A DNA stretch of 11,547 nt from Acidobacteriota bacterium (lineage in GTDB: Bacteria > Acidobacteriota > UBA6911): assembly GCA_031254095.1 (NCBI GenBank), contig JAIRVC010000009.1:1-11547 (forward strand). Direction: 5' to 3'. Shown here piece by piece: positions 1 to 5,893 of this stretch. Made by a program: the position numbers and the translations under genes. Every line of letters begins with the position of its first letter. Positions within the stretch are counted from its first letter, which is position 1. Below the pieces are notes generated by a model. That model was not told the origin of the DNA, searched no databases, and saw only the letters and a program-made list of their open reading frames with translations.

Positions 1-658
1 CGAGCGATATCAGATAATCGCGCGCGGCGTTTGCGCGCCGGTCTCCGAGCACCAGGTTGTATCTTTCAGAACCGCGTTCGTCGCAATGTCCTTCAATGGT
101 GATCAGAATATTTGGGCGAGCCGACAGCGCGCGCGCGTTTGCCTGCAAAATCTGCCTGGCGTCACCGCGTATGGAGTAGTCGTCAAGGTCGAAGAAAATA
201 TCCGCCATATTGGAGTCGAAATACGCCGCGTCGCTGATAAGCGATGAGGGCGGCAGGTTAACGGATTCGTCATCCGTGACGGTTACGCGGGTTTCCGCCC
301 TGGCGACGGCAACATTGTTTGTCGCGCGTATTATATACGTGGTTGACTCCAGCGGCCGGACATTACGGCTTCCGGAGGCCTCAACCGTGCCAATGCCATT
401 GTCAATGATCACTTCGGCCGCATCGGCGGTCTCCCATGTAAGAGTCGTAGTTTGACCCCGTTGTATGGAGGCGGGATTCGCCCTTATTGTAACTTTTGGT
501 TCGACCGACGACGCAGAGCGATCTGCAGGCGTCCCGTAATCACCGGTGCGGGAAGTCGGAGCGGTCGGCGTTGACTTTTTTCCGCATCCTGCAAACAGGA
601 ACATGATCGTAACGGTCACAATTACCGCGGACGTAAACAGGAACGGCGATTTTTTCAT
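1..658 (-). CDS. pal: Pal-like peptidoglycan-associated lipoprotein with Ig-like linker (C-terminus cut by window edge)
   Basis: Outer-membrane lipoprotein of the Tol-Pal system that binds peptidoglycan and links it to the outer membrane. About 219 codons are present; the C-terminus lies outside the window. The N-terminus (MKKSPFLF) is a signal peptide ending in a lipobox F-A-G-C with Cys25 as the lipid-modified residue. Residues about 50-130 look like a small Ig-like beta domain (NPASIQRGQTTTLTWETADA, then a TTYIIRATN strand). From about residue 150 an OmpA-like domain begins (IFFDLDDYSI) and carries the signature GHCDERGSERYNLVLGDRRA, whose acidic and Arg residues contact diaminopimelate in this family. 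The start is set by AAGGAG nine bases upstream. It is the last Tol gene, downstream of tolB across a 232-bp repeat-bearing spacer. The Ig-like insert is unlike the short flexible linker of E. coli Pal. Confidence 0.93.
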   Translation of the reverse strand, partial: MKKSPFLFTSAVIVTVTIMFLFAGCGKKSTPTAPTSRTGDYGTPADRSASSVEPKVTIRANPASIQRGQTTTLTWETADAAEVIIDNGIGTVEASGSRNVRPLESTTYIIRATNNVAVARAETRVTVTDDESVNLPPSSLISDAAYFDSNMADIFFDLDDYSIRGDARQILQANARALSARPNILITIEGHCDERGSERYNLVLGDRRANAARDYLISL

Positions 659-667
659 TGCGCTAAT

Positions 668-673
668 CTCCTT
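668..673 (-). promoter_or_regulatory. Ribosome binding site of pal
   Basis: The minus strand reads AAGGAG, nine bases before the ATG at 658. It fixes the pal start. Confidence 0.75.
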
Positions 674-761
674 ATTTCTTTGTTTGGTTCAGATCAGTTG
701 TAATAACCAGGCAACATTAGTCCCGCACAGCTTTCCGCGCCTCGCGGATTTTTGAGCGCTA

Positions 762-770
762 AGTATAACA
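762..770 (-). promoter_or_regulatory. Possible extended -10 promoter for pal
   Basis: The minus strand reads TGT-TATACT: a TGn extension followed by a 5/6 match to TATAAT. No convincing -35 lies at 16-18 bp. Transcription would start near 755 and give a leader of about 95 nt before pal. If real, pal is transcribed separately from tolB, downstream of the large repeat hairpin. This is motif reading only. Confidence 0.35.
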
Positions 771-797
771 TGCCCGCCGCCGGAAAACATTGTATTC

Positions 798-832
798 CAG
801 TGGTCAGTGGTTAGTGATCAGTGGTCAGTTAT
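798..832 (-). repeat. Heptad repeat array A-left (pal-tolB spacer)
   Basis: Tandem 7-bp units. In the plus strand they read CAGTGGT, CAGTGGT, TAGTGAT, CAGTGGT, CAGTTAT. In the opposite strand the clean units are TGACCAC, TGATCAC, TAACCAC, TGACCAC. The 30 bp at 799-828 are identical, in inverted orientation, to 3316-3345 in the tolA-tolR spacer. The array faces array A-right and can pair with it. Confidence 0.9.
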
Positions 833-862
833 CGGCGCCTCATTTCCACAAATTGCGCTTTC

Positions 863-890
863 TGATCACTGACCACTGATCACTGATCAC
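863..890 (+). repeat. Heptad repeat array A-right (abuts tolB stop)
   Basis: Four tandem units TGATCAC, TGACCAC, TGATCAC, TGATCAC, ending at the base next to the tolB stop codon (891-893). Positions 864-890 are the imperfect reverse complement of 807-833: 24 of 27 are Watson-Crick pairs and two more are G-T. The result is a roughly 27-bp stem with a loop of about 30 nt. Confidence 0.9.
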
Positions 891-2243
891 TTATTTATTA
901 TAATATCCGCTCCATGCGGGGGATCTATTGATGCCCTGCGTGGTGATCTGGCGCACGCCCTTGCCGTCCTTACTGTCAATGCCGTCCAGGCGCATGATGT
1001 ATATTTGCCAGCTCCCGGAACGGTTTGACTGAAAGGCCAGGTGGCGGCTGTCAGGCGCCCAGGAAGGGCTTTCGTTGCTGCTGTTGCCGCTGGTGATCTG
1101 CCGTATGATTCCGCTGGCGGAGTCGGCCACGAAAATATCGTAGCTGGAGCTTCGACGCGGTTTCCAGTGAAACGCCAGCCATCTGCCGTCCGGCGACCAG
1201 GTGACGCCATCGGAATCCCCGCCTTCCCTTATTATGCGGCGCTGGTTTGAGCCGTCAATATCCCTGATAAATATCTGCCCCGGCATTCCGGAAATATAGG
1301 CAATCTGTCTGCCTGAAGGCGACCAGGTGGGCGTGGTTTCAATCGCCGTCGCCGTATTGTTATTGGTCAGGCTGCGCAACCGCGAACCATCCAGCGGGGA
1401 AATAAAAATGTTGCTGCCGCCGCCCGCCGTGCGCATGGAAAACGCGATTTCCTGACCGCTGGGCGAAATTGCCGGCGTTGAAGCCAGCGTATTAAACATC
1501 GGGAAAGGAAGCCGCAATCCGTCGAGAATCGAATAAATTACAACCTCCGGGCTTGGCCGGTAACTGACAAAGGCCAGTTTTGAATTATCTGCCGACCAGC
1601 TCGGAAAGAGATTCAGTGAACCGTTGTTTGTAAATTGTGTCGGATTGTAGCCGTCATAATCCATTATATGGATTTCCCGCGCCTTTCCTTTTTGAGAAAC
1701 GTAGGCGATTTTAGTGTCGGCGATGCCGCGCGACGCTCCCGCCGTCAACTGGTGAACGATTTCGTCCGCCCAGCGATGGGCCATCGTGCGCGTCTGATTA
1801 ATGTCGCCTGTGTACGCCCTGCTGAAAGCCTGTTTGCGCTGCCTGATGTCGTAAACGCCCAGTTCCATGCGAAGTCTACCGTCCTGAAAAGGGCTGATGT
1901 TTCCCGTTACAATGAAGTTGATTTTGAAAGGAAGTTCGTTCCATGCATCGTAATCAATGTCAACTTCCGGCCTTCTAATCGGCTTATCGGGATAAAAACT
2001 CCGGCCTGCCAGGGTAAAAACTCCGGCGAACTCAAGATCGTCCCACAATATCTGATTAAACACCGTAGCCGCGCCGTTAAGTTCCGTCGATCCCGGAACA
2101 ATCGGCTGTACGTTCGCTAACGCCAGAATAACATCCTCCGACGCGCGCGGGAACAGCGAAATCCGCGAATTGTCCTGCGGGCGCAGCGAAGTCTGTATGG
2201 CGAGAACCGCAAGTAAAACGAAGAGTAATTTTTTTGCCGTCAT
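891..2243 (-). CDS. tolB: TolB, periplasmic beta-propeller of the Tol-Pal system
   Basis: Periplasmic protein that exchanges between Pal and TolA during outer-membrane constriction. It has 450 residues, near the usual size of about 430. The chosen start (MTAKKLLFVLLAVLAIQTSL) gives a clean signal peptide and is preceded by AGGGTG. An upstream in-frame start at 2318 would overlap tolA and add a non-signal extension. Residues about 25-170 form the TolB N-terminal alpha/beta domain (GAATVFNQILWDDLEFAGVF). Residues about 175-450 hold the propeller, seen as repeated TolB/WD40-like blades: LFPSWSADNSKLAFVSYR, TPTWSPSGRQIAYIS, GVTWSPDGRWLAFHW, SPSWAPDSRHLAFQSNR. It starts 31 bp after tolA ends, so the two are probably co-transcribed. 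Its stop codon directly abuts a heptad repeat array. Confidence 0.96.
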   Translation of the reverse strand: MTAKKLLFVLLAVLAIQTSLRPQDNSRISLFPRASEDVILALANVQPIVPGSTELNGAATVFNQILWDDLEFAGVFTLAGRSFYPDKPIRRPEVDIDYDAWNELPFKINFIVTGNISPFQDGRLRMELGVYDIRQRKQAFSRAYTGDINQTRTMAHRWADEIVHQLTAGASRGIADTKIAYVSQKGKAREIHIMDYDGYNPTQFTNNGSLNLFPSWSADNSKLAFVSYRPSPEVVIYSILDGLRLPFPMFNTLASTPAISPSGQEIAFSMRTAGGGSNIFISPLDGSRLRSLTNNNTATAIETTPTWSPSGRQIAYISGMPGQIFIRDIDGSNQRRIIREGGDSDGVTWSPDGRWLAFHWKPRRSSSYDIFVADSASGIIRQITSGNSSNESPSWAPDSRHLAFQSNRSGSWQIYIMRLDGIDSKDGKGVRQITTQGINRSPAWSGYYNK

Positions 2244-2274
2244 AACACACCCTGTGAAAAAATATAAACTTTTG

Positions 2275-3192
2275 TTATTCGTCCAGGCTTCCCGGCGGAT
2301 GTACAAACCGCGCAACAAACTGGATCACATTGCCCTGGAATTCCAGAGGCGGCGCGGGCAGGTTTTTCACGAGGCTGATCGCGCGTTCGACGCTTAGGTC
2401 AATCTGTTGATTTCCCGACGACTTTTCTCTTTTAATGTCGTAAATGACGCCGCTCTTATTGATGTAAAAACTGTAAGTTACATCAACTCGCATTCCTTCC
2501 GGAGGGCGAATCCATCCGGAGCTTATCCTTCTTTCAACCGCCTGCGCGTACCATGAATCGCCGAATCCGCCTGAACCTGCTCCAATATAGATACCCGAGC
2601 CTCCGCCGATTCCGCCTCCGCTGCCTGCGCCGGTTCCGGCTACGCCTCCGGAACCCGGCCGCGCCTCGACGGGAATTTTATTGCCGGTCGGCTGCGCCGC
2701 TTCCTTGGGTTTTGCCGTCGTTTTTGTCGCGGGTTTTGCGGCGGGTTTTGTCGCGGATTTGGGTTCTTCGGGCTTTGGATCGGGTTTGGATTCAGCCTTG
2801 GGTTCGGTTTTAGGCGCGGGCTGCTGTTTTTTCGGCGCTTCAATTTTCTCGGGAATGGGAATAGCGTTGTTTTCGGCTTCGGGAATTTTCGGCTGCTCCT
2901 TTTCAGGCTCGGGCACAAGCGCGGGAGGCTGTGGAACCATGGAAGGCTTAAACATTCCAGCGCCGCCGGAAAACTGATCGACAACTCCCACGGTTGCGAT
3001 ATCCGCGCCGCCGCTGCCGCCGCCCGGGCCGGTTCCGATTTGTATAACAGTCTGGGGAAACAGTTTTACGCCGAAAATAAGAACAAGCAGCGTCGCGCCG
3101 TGAACGGCAAGCGAAATCATCGCAGCCCGGCCATACTTTTCCTCTGTCAGCGGAATCTGAAGCATGGTTACCCGGTTGCCGTTACGATTCAT
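2275..3192 (-). CDS. tolA: TolA/TonB-like periplasmic energy transducer
   Basis: Single-span inner-membrane protein that transmits TolQR motor force to TolB and Pal; 305 residues. A short cytoplasmic N-terminus leads to one membrane helix at about 24-45, carrying the S-x3-H pattern (SLAVHG, Ser27 and His31) typical of TonB/TolA helices. Then come a Gly-rich segment, a Pro/Lys/Glu-rich periplasmic stalk (about 90-160, many KP and PKxE repeats), a second Gly-rich linker, and a TonB/TolA-type C-terminal domain (about 215-305; WYAQAVERRISSGWIRPP, then VTYSFYINKSGVIYDIKREK). The stalk is shorter than the long helical domain of E. coli TolA and rich in proline, closer to TonB. The ATG at 3192 is preferred because the in-frame TTG at 3204 has no Shine-Dalgarno. 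It lies between tolR and tolB, so TolA is the better call than TonB. Confidence 0.9.
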   Translation of the reverse strand: MNRNGNRVTMLQIPLTEEKYGRAAMISLAVHGATLLVLIFGVKLFPQTVIQIGTGPGGGSGGADIATVGVVDQFSGGAGMFKPSMVPQPPALVPEPEKEQPKIPEAENNAIPIPEKIEAPKKQQPAPKTEPKAESKPDPKPEEPKSATKPAAKPATKTTAKPKEAAQPTGNKIPVEARPGSGGVAGTGAGSGGGIGGGSGIYIGAGSGGFGDSWYAQAVERRISSGWIRPPEGMRVDVTYSFYINKSGVIYDIKREKSSGNQQIDLSVERAISLVKNLPAPPLEFQGNVIQFVARFVHPPGSLDE

Positions 3193-3207
3193 GGTTTGTT
3201 CCAATTA

Positions 3208-3221
3208 CAGTGATCAGTGGT
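3208..3221 (-). repeat. Heptad repeat array B-left (tolA-tolR spacer)
   Basis: Two clean units, read as TGACCAC then TGATCAC on the minus strand, 16 bp upstream of the tolA start. The larger segment 3209-3229 is a perfect 21-bp reverse complement of 3311-3331, including an A5/T5 extension outside the heptads. Confidence 0.85.
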
Positions 3222-3316
3222 CAGAAAAAGCGGAGTTTAATAATCCACCATAAACTGACTTACCAATAACTTCATTTTAAAAAGTTACCTAAAAGATGGT
3301 TCGCGGCGGATTTTTC

Positions 3317-3344
3317 TGACCACTGATCACTAACCACTGACCAC
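3317..3344 (+). repeat. Heptad repeat array B-right
   Basis: Four units TGACCAC, TGATCAC, TAACCAC, TGACCAC, followed by a variant TAGCCGC that runs into the hairpin at 3345-3364. The 30 bp at 3316-3345 repeat, inverted, at 799-828. Confidence 0.9.
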
Positions 3345-3364
3345 TAGCCGCCGTGAGGCGGCTA
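3345..3364. repeat. Perfect 8-bp-stem hairpin after tolR
   Basis: TAGCCGCC, loop GTGA, GGCGGCTA. It lies 12 bp beyond the tolR stop and is continuous with heptad array B-right. In the tolR-to-tolA direction no U-tract follows, so it is not a standard intrinsic terminator. It may act as an mRNA stability or processing element between tolR and tolA. Confidence 0.65.
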
Positions 3365-3376
3365 TATTACTGATCA

Positions 3377-3814
3377 TTAACGCCTTACGGGTTTAGAGGC
3401 CGGCGACTGGTAAGGTCTTGTCACCAGCTTGATTTCCGCAAAGCCCGCGCCGCGTACCGCGTCGATTACCGAAACAATGACGTCCCATTTTACATCTTTG
3501 TCGGCCCGCAGAAAGATCGCTTCTTTAGGCCCCTTTGCATCTTTTTTGAGCCGTTCCGGCACATCGGCGAAATTTATCGCTTCGGAGCCGAAAAAAAGAT
3601 CGCCCTGACGGCTGATGGAAAGAATAAGGCGTTCCTCCGGATTTGCTTCCCTGACGTTGCGGGTTTCCGGAAGTTCCACATCTATTCCCGTCTGCATCAT
3701 AGGCGCCGTCACCATGAAAATTATCAACAGCACGAGCATGACGTCAACCAGCGGGGTGACGTTGATTTCCGACAGGGAAGTCGCCGTGCGGCCTTGCGGA
3801 GTGGTGAACGCCAT
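3377..3814 (-). CDS. tolR: TolR (ExbD/TolR family) proton-channel subunit
   Basis: Inner-membrane component of the proton-driven TolQR motor; 145 residues, the usual family size. A short cytoplasmic N-terminus (ATSLSEINVTPLVDVMLVLL) leads into one membrane helix (about 20-38) with the conserved protonatable Asp24 in the PLVDVML motif. The rest is a periplasmic ExbD domain (about 45-135). Its ATG touches the tolQ stop codon with no spacer (TAA directly before ATG), which suggests translational coupling; a GGAG lies inside the end of tolQ. ExbD is the alternative name for this fold, but the tolA-tolB-pal context favours TolR. Confidence 0.94.
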   Translation of the reverse strand: MAFTTPQGRTATSLSEINVTPLVDVMLVLLIIFMVTAPMMQTGIDVELPETRNVREANPEERLILSISRQGDLFFGSEAINFADVPERLKKDAKGPKEAIFLRADKDVKWDVIVSVIDAVRGAGFAEIKLVTRPYQSPASKPVRR

Positions 3815-4510
3815 TTAACTGAAACTCCGTTCGATAAGGTTCATGAATTCCATCGAAAAATCATCCATCTGAATCGCTATGTTTTTTATTTTGTTCACAA
3901 ACTGGTTATACGCGATAACGGCGGGAATGGCCGCAAATAATCCGGCGGCCGTTGCGATAAGCGCTTCGGCTATTCCGGGCGCGACCGCCTGGATTGACGC
4001 CGTTTTTTCAAAGCCAAGACCCATAAACGCGTTAATAATGCCCACAACCGTTCCGAGCAGGCCGATAAACGGAGTGACTGCCCCGGTTGTCGCCAGCCAG
4101 CTAAGGTTTTTTTCCAGCATGGAAAGTTCCGCCGCCGAAGCCCTTTGCAGAGCCCGCTGGATGCCGGTGAGATTACGGTCGGTCAAAACAGGCTGCGTTG
4201 CCGCCGGCGTTTTCAGCGCCTTGATTTGTGTGTTAAGTTCCTGGTAGCCGGCGGAAAAAATGCCTGGCAGGGCTGATCCGCTGTAAAGTTCGCAGGCGGC
4301 GTTGACTTCGCTCAGGCGCGGGTTCTTGCGGAAAAAGGTGGCGAAAGCCATGTTTTGGCTGTCGATCCGGCGAAAAGTCATCCATTTGCGAAGAAGGATC
4401 ATCCAGGAAAACAGTGAAAACAGGGCGAGCAGCGCGAGAATTGCAAAAGCAAAGCCTCCGGTCTGAAGGAAAAGCTCCAGAATTGACGGCCCGCCCGCCG
4501 CGGAAAGCAT
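3815..4510 (-). CDS. tolQ: TolQ (ExbB/TolQ/MotA family) proton-channel subunit
   Basis: Inner-membrane channel subunit that with TolR turns proton motive force into movement of TolA. It has 231 residues and three membrane helices: about 17-40 (GGFAFAILALLALFSLFSWM), 140-165 (TPFIGLLGTVVGIINAFMGL) and 178-203 (IAEALIATAAGLFAAIPAVI). Thr154 in helix 2 and Thr187 in helix 3 match the conserved polar pore residues of the family. It is the first Tol gene, and tolR follows without a gap. The start is uncertain. The ATG at 4510 has only GGA close upstream, while a very strong purine tract lies about 60 bp further up with only ATC, ATT or CTG codons in frame after it (in-frame stop just before). The true N-terminus may be up to 19 residues longer. 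Confidence 0.94.
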   Translation of the reverse strand: MLSAAGGPSILELFLQTGGFAFAILALLALFSLFSWMILLRKWMTFRRIDSQNMAFATFFRKNPRLSEVNAACELYSGSALPGIFSAGYQELNTQIKALKTPAATQPVLTDRNLTGIQRALQRASAAELSMLEKNLSWLATTGAVTPFIGLLGTVVGIINAFMGLGFEKTASIQAVAPGIAEALIATAAGLFAAIPAVIAYNQFVNKIKNIAIQMDDFSMEFMNLIERSFS

Positions 4511-4570
4511 GTCGTCCGGCGGTATTTCCTGCAGCAGAATCGTTGGAAATGCGGTAATAGTACTGATAAA

Positions 4571-4583
4571 GCCCTCCCCCTCT
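4571..4583 (-). promoter_or_regulatory. Strong Shine-Dalgarno-like tract upstream of tolQ without a nearby ATG
   Basis: The minus strand reads AGAGGGGGAGGGC, the best ribosome-binding-like sequence in the window. The only in-frame candidates close by are ATC at 4567 and ATT at 4558; the annotated ATG is at 4510. An in-frame TAA overlaps the tract, so the coding frame cannot extend further up. Confidence 0.4.
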
Positions 4584-4609
4584 TAAATATCATTAATAAT
4601 AATAGCGAA

Positions 4610-4638
4610 AAGTTACCGTAGCTTATTTGACATGTCAA
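4610..4638 (-). promoter_or_regulatory. Possible tolQ promoter overlapping a palindrome
   Basis: On the minus strand a consensus -35 TTGACA (4638-4633) is followed after 17 bp by TAACTT (4615-4610), a weak -10. The -35 is the left half of a perfect 12-bp palindrome, TTGACATGTCAA (4627-4638), which could be an operator. The tol operon may also be read from promoters upstream, because no terminator is visible between the antitoxin gene and tolQ. Confidence 0.35.
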
Positions 4639-4643
4639 CGAAG

Positions 4644-4946
4644 TCAGTTTGATTGCTTGACAAATGTAAGACGATAACCGAGAGCATTGGCAATTTTAGC
4701 AAGAGTGCTGGCTCTTGGGTCGGTTTCGCCGGAAAGAATACGGTAAAGACTTGCGCGGTCAACATCGGCTTCTTTGGAGGTTTTGAGCATACCTCGCGCC
4801 CTGGCGGCAGTTTCAAGCGCGTGTATAAGATATTTAGGGTCGGCATCGTTTTTGGCTTCTTCAATTGATGCTTCAATAAACCCGTCAATTTCTTCCTCGG
4901 TTTTAAGCTCTGAAGCTATATCAATTGGATAAGTCTTTATAGCCAT
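4644..4946 (-). CDS. Antitoxin, HI1420-type addiction-module antidote with HTH
   Basis: 100-residue DNA-binding antitoxin expected to neutralise the toxin encoded just upstream and repress the shared promoter. The N-terminus (residues 1-40, KTYPIDIASELKTEEEIDGF) resembles the toxin-binding part of HI1420-type antidotes. Residues about 44-95 form a Xre/Cro-like helix-turn-helix (ARARGMLKTSKEADVDRASL, then LSGETDPRASTLAKIANALG). Gene order toxin first, antitoxin second is typical of this family and of HigBA. Only 3 bp separate the genes, and GGGAGG inside the toxin's last codons gives the antitoxin a good ribosome site. Family recognition is from memory of motifs, not a search. Confidence 0.88.
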   Translation of the reverse strand: MAIKTYPIDIASELKTEEEIDGFIEASIEEAKNDADPKYLIHALETAARARGMLKTSKEADVDRASLYRILSGETDPRASTLAKIANALGYRLTFVKQSN

Positions 4947-4949
4947 TTT

Positions 4950-5243
4950 TTAAACCTCCCTGGAAAGTTCGTATGCTCTTTTAAGGTCTGTGTTCTGAGT
5001 GCGTTTGTCGCCTCCGCAAAGCAGGAATACAACCTTACTGCCTCTGATTACATAGTAGAGCCTGTATCCCGGGCCGTAATCAATCCGCATGGCCTTGACT
5101 TCTCCGGTCTCGGTTTTCCAGTCGCCGAAGTTGCCGGAAACAACCCGGTCAATTCGGGCTTGTATCCTGTTAGCCGCTTGCCGGTCCCGCAGGTTTTCGC
5201 GCCATTTTTTAAACTCTTCAGTTTGAACTACCTCGTATTCCAT
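4950..5243 (-). CDS. Toxin, RelE/ParE superfamily (HI1419-type)
   Basis: 97-residue toxin of a type II toxin-antitoxin pair. The C-terminal half carries the HI1419-like pattern EVKAMRIDYGPGYRLYYVIR followed by VVFLLCGGDKRTQNTDLKRA. The N-terminal half is a helical hairpin (FKKWRENLRDRQAANRIQAR). RelE-like members cleave mRNA on the ribosome and ParE-like members poison gyrase; the sequence alone does not decide which. The ATG at 5243 has no Shine-Dalgarno and lies about 8-10 nt from the predicted transcription start, so its message is nearly leaderless. The gene looks intact. Confidence 0.9.
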   Translation of the reverse strand: MEYEVVQTEEFKKWRENLRDRQAANRIQARIDRVVSGNFGDWKTETGEVKAMRIDYGPGYRLYYVIRGSKVVFLLCGGDKRTQNTDLKRAYELSREV

Positions 5244-5258
5244 ACAAAAATATTAAAT

Positions 5259-5287
5259 ATTGTAGGTAATTGCCTACACGAAATCAA
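5259..5287 (-). promoter_or_regulatory. Toxin-antitoxin promoter with palindromic operator
   Basis: On the minus strand, TTGATT (5287-5282), a 17-bp spacer, then TACAAT (5264-5259): 4/6 and 5/6 matches to the sigma-70 consensus at ideal spacing. The 18-bp near-palindrome TGTAGGTAATTGCCTACA (5261-5278; arms TGTAGG/CCTACA) covers the spacer and part of the -10. This is the expected position for autorepression by the HTH antitoxin. Confidence 0.65.
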
Positions 5288-5300
5288 TGTCGCAGTTGTC

Positions 5301-5876
5301 CTACGACCTGCTGCCGGGTTTGACGGCCTGGCTTCCGGCTTTGCACAATGGACATTTTTCAGCGGTAAATGTTGGAACATTTAGAACCGCCAATGCCGCA
5401 AGCGGGACGCCTGGGTCGGCGAGCCCGCCGCTGCGGTCAATCAGCGAACCGGCGGCCAGAACGACGCCTCCCGCTTTTGTGACCACATTCATGGTTTCTT
5501 TTGTGGAGCCGCCAGTGGTAACGACGTCTTCAACGACCCAGGCTTTTTCGCCGGGTCGTATCTCAAAACCGCGGCGTAATATCAGCGCGCCATCCTGCCG
5601 TTCGGCGAAAAGCGCGGGTACTCCGGCGGCGCGCGCGACTTCATGCGCGACAAGGATACCGCCGATGGCGGGCGCTATGACAAAGTCTGGTTTTTCCGTA
5701 AGCGCAAGGAGTTTTGCCGCGAGCGCCGCGCCGAGCGCAAGAGCCTGTTCGGGATGCCGCAAAACCAGCGCGCATTGCAGGTATCGGTCGCTGTGGAGGC
5801 CGGAGGTCAGCAGGAAATGCCCTTCCAGCAGGGCGTTGGATTTTTTGAAAATTTCAAGGACTTCTTCTTGCGTCAT
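5301..5876 (-). CDS. pyrE: Orotate phosphoribosyltransferase, Thermus-type
   Basis: Cytosolic enzyme joining orotate to PRPP to make orotidine 5'-monophosphate in pyrimidine biosynthesis. It has 191 residues. The N-terminus FKKSNALLEGHFLLTSGLHS is the characteristic OPRT start. FAER (90-93) lies near the active-site loop. The PRPP-binding motif VVEDVVTTGGSTK occupies 114-126. The C-terminus has a CPLC motif (Cys175, Cys178), as in the Thermus-type PyrE subfamily. The ATG at 5876 is chosen because GAGG precedes it by seven bases and the product begins as the family does. The same frame stays open another 52 codons upstream, through a MITE-like insertion, and that extension has no OPRT character. 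It is followed after 57 bp by the toxin gene. Confidence 0.94.
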   Translation of the reverse strand: MTQEEVLEIFKKSNALLEGHFLLTSGLHSDRYLQCALVLRHPEQALALGAALAAKLLALTEKPDFVIAPAIGGILVAHEVARAAGVPALFAERQDGALILRRGFEIRPGEKAWVVEDVVTTGGSTKETMNVVTKAGGVVLAAGSLIDRSGGLADPGVPLAALAVLNVPTFTAEKCPLCKAGSQAVKPGSRS

Positions 5877-5893
5877 AACAGCCTCACATTTAG

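Noticed and set aside
798..890. Possible CRISPR array
   Set aside because: Units are 7 bp with no spacers, and the arrays face each other; no cas genes are present.
887..1210. Second minus-strand frame within tolB (107 codons)
   Set aside because: It overlaps the TolB propeller in another frame, has no domain, and low-complexity Arg/Ala/Thr content typical of an off-frame reading.
2244..2318. Longer TolB start at 2318
   Set aside because: It would overlap the tolA end and place 25 polar residues before an otherwise ideal signal peptide. The ATG at 2243 has AGGGTG.
2681..2977. Plus-strand open frame of 98 codons over tolA
   Set aside because: It mirrors the biased Pro/Lys/Gly codons of tolA on the other strand. 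It has no family motif and no ribosome site.
3193..3204. TTG start of TolA at 3204
   Set aside because: No Shine-Dalgarno, and the upstream bases belong to the heptad repeat. The ATG at 3192 has GGAAC at a normal distance.
5284..5310. Terminator after pyrE
   Set aside because: Only 3-4 bp stems can be drawn and no T-tract follows; the toxin-antitoxin promoter occupies the spacer.
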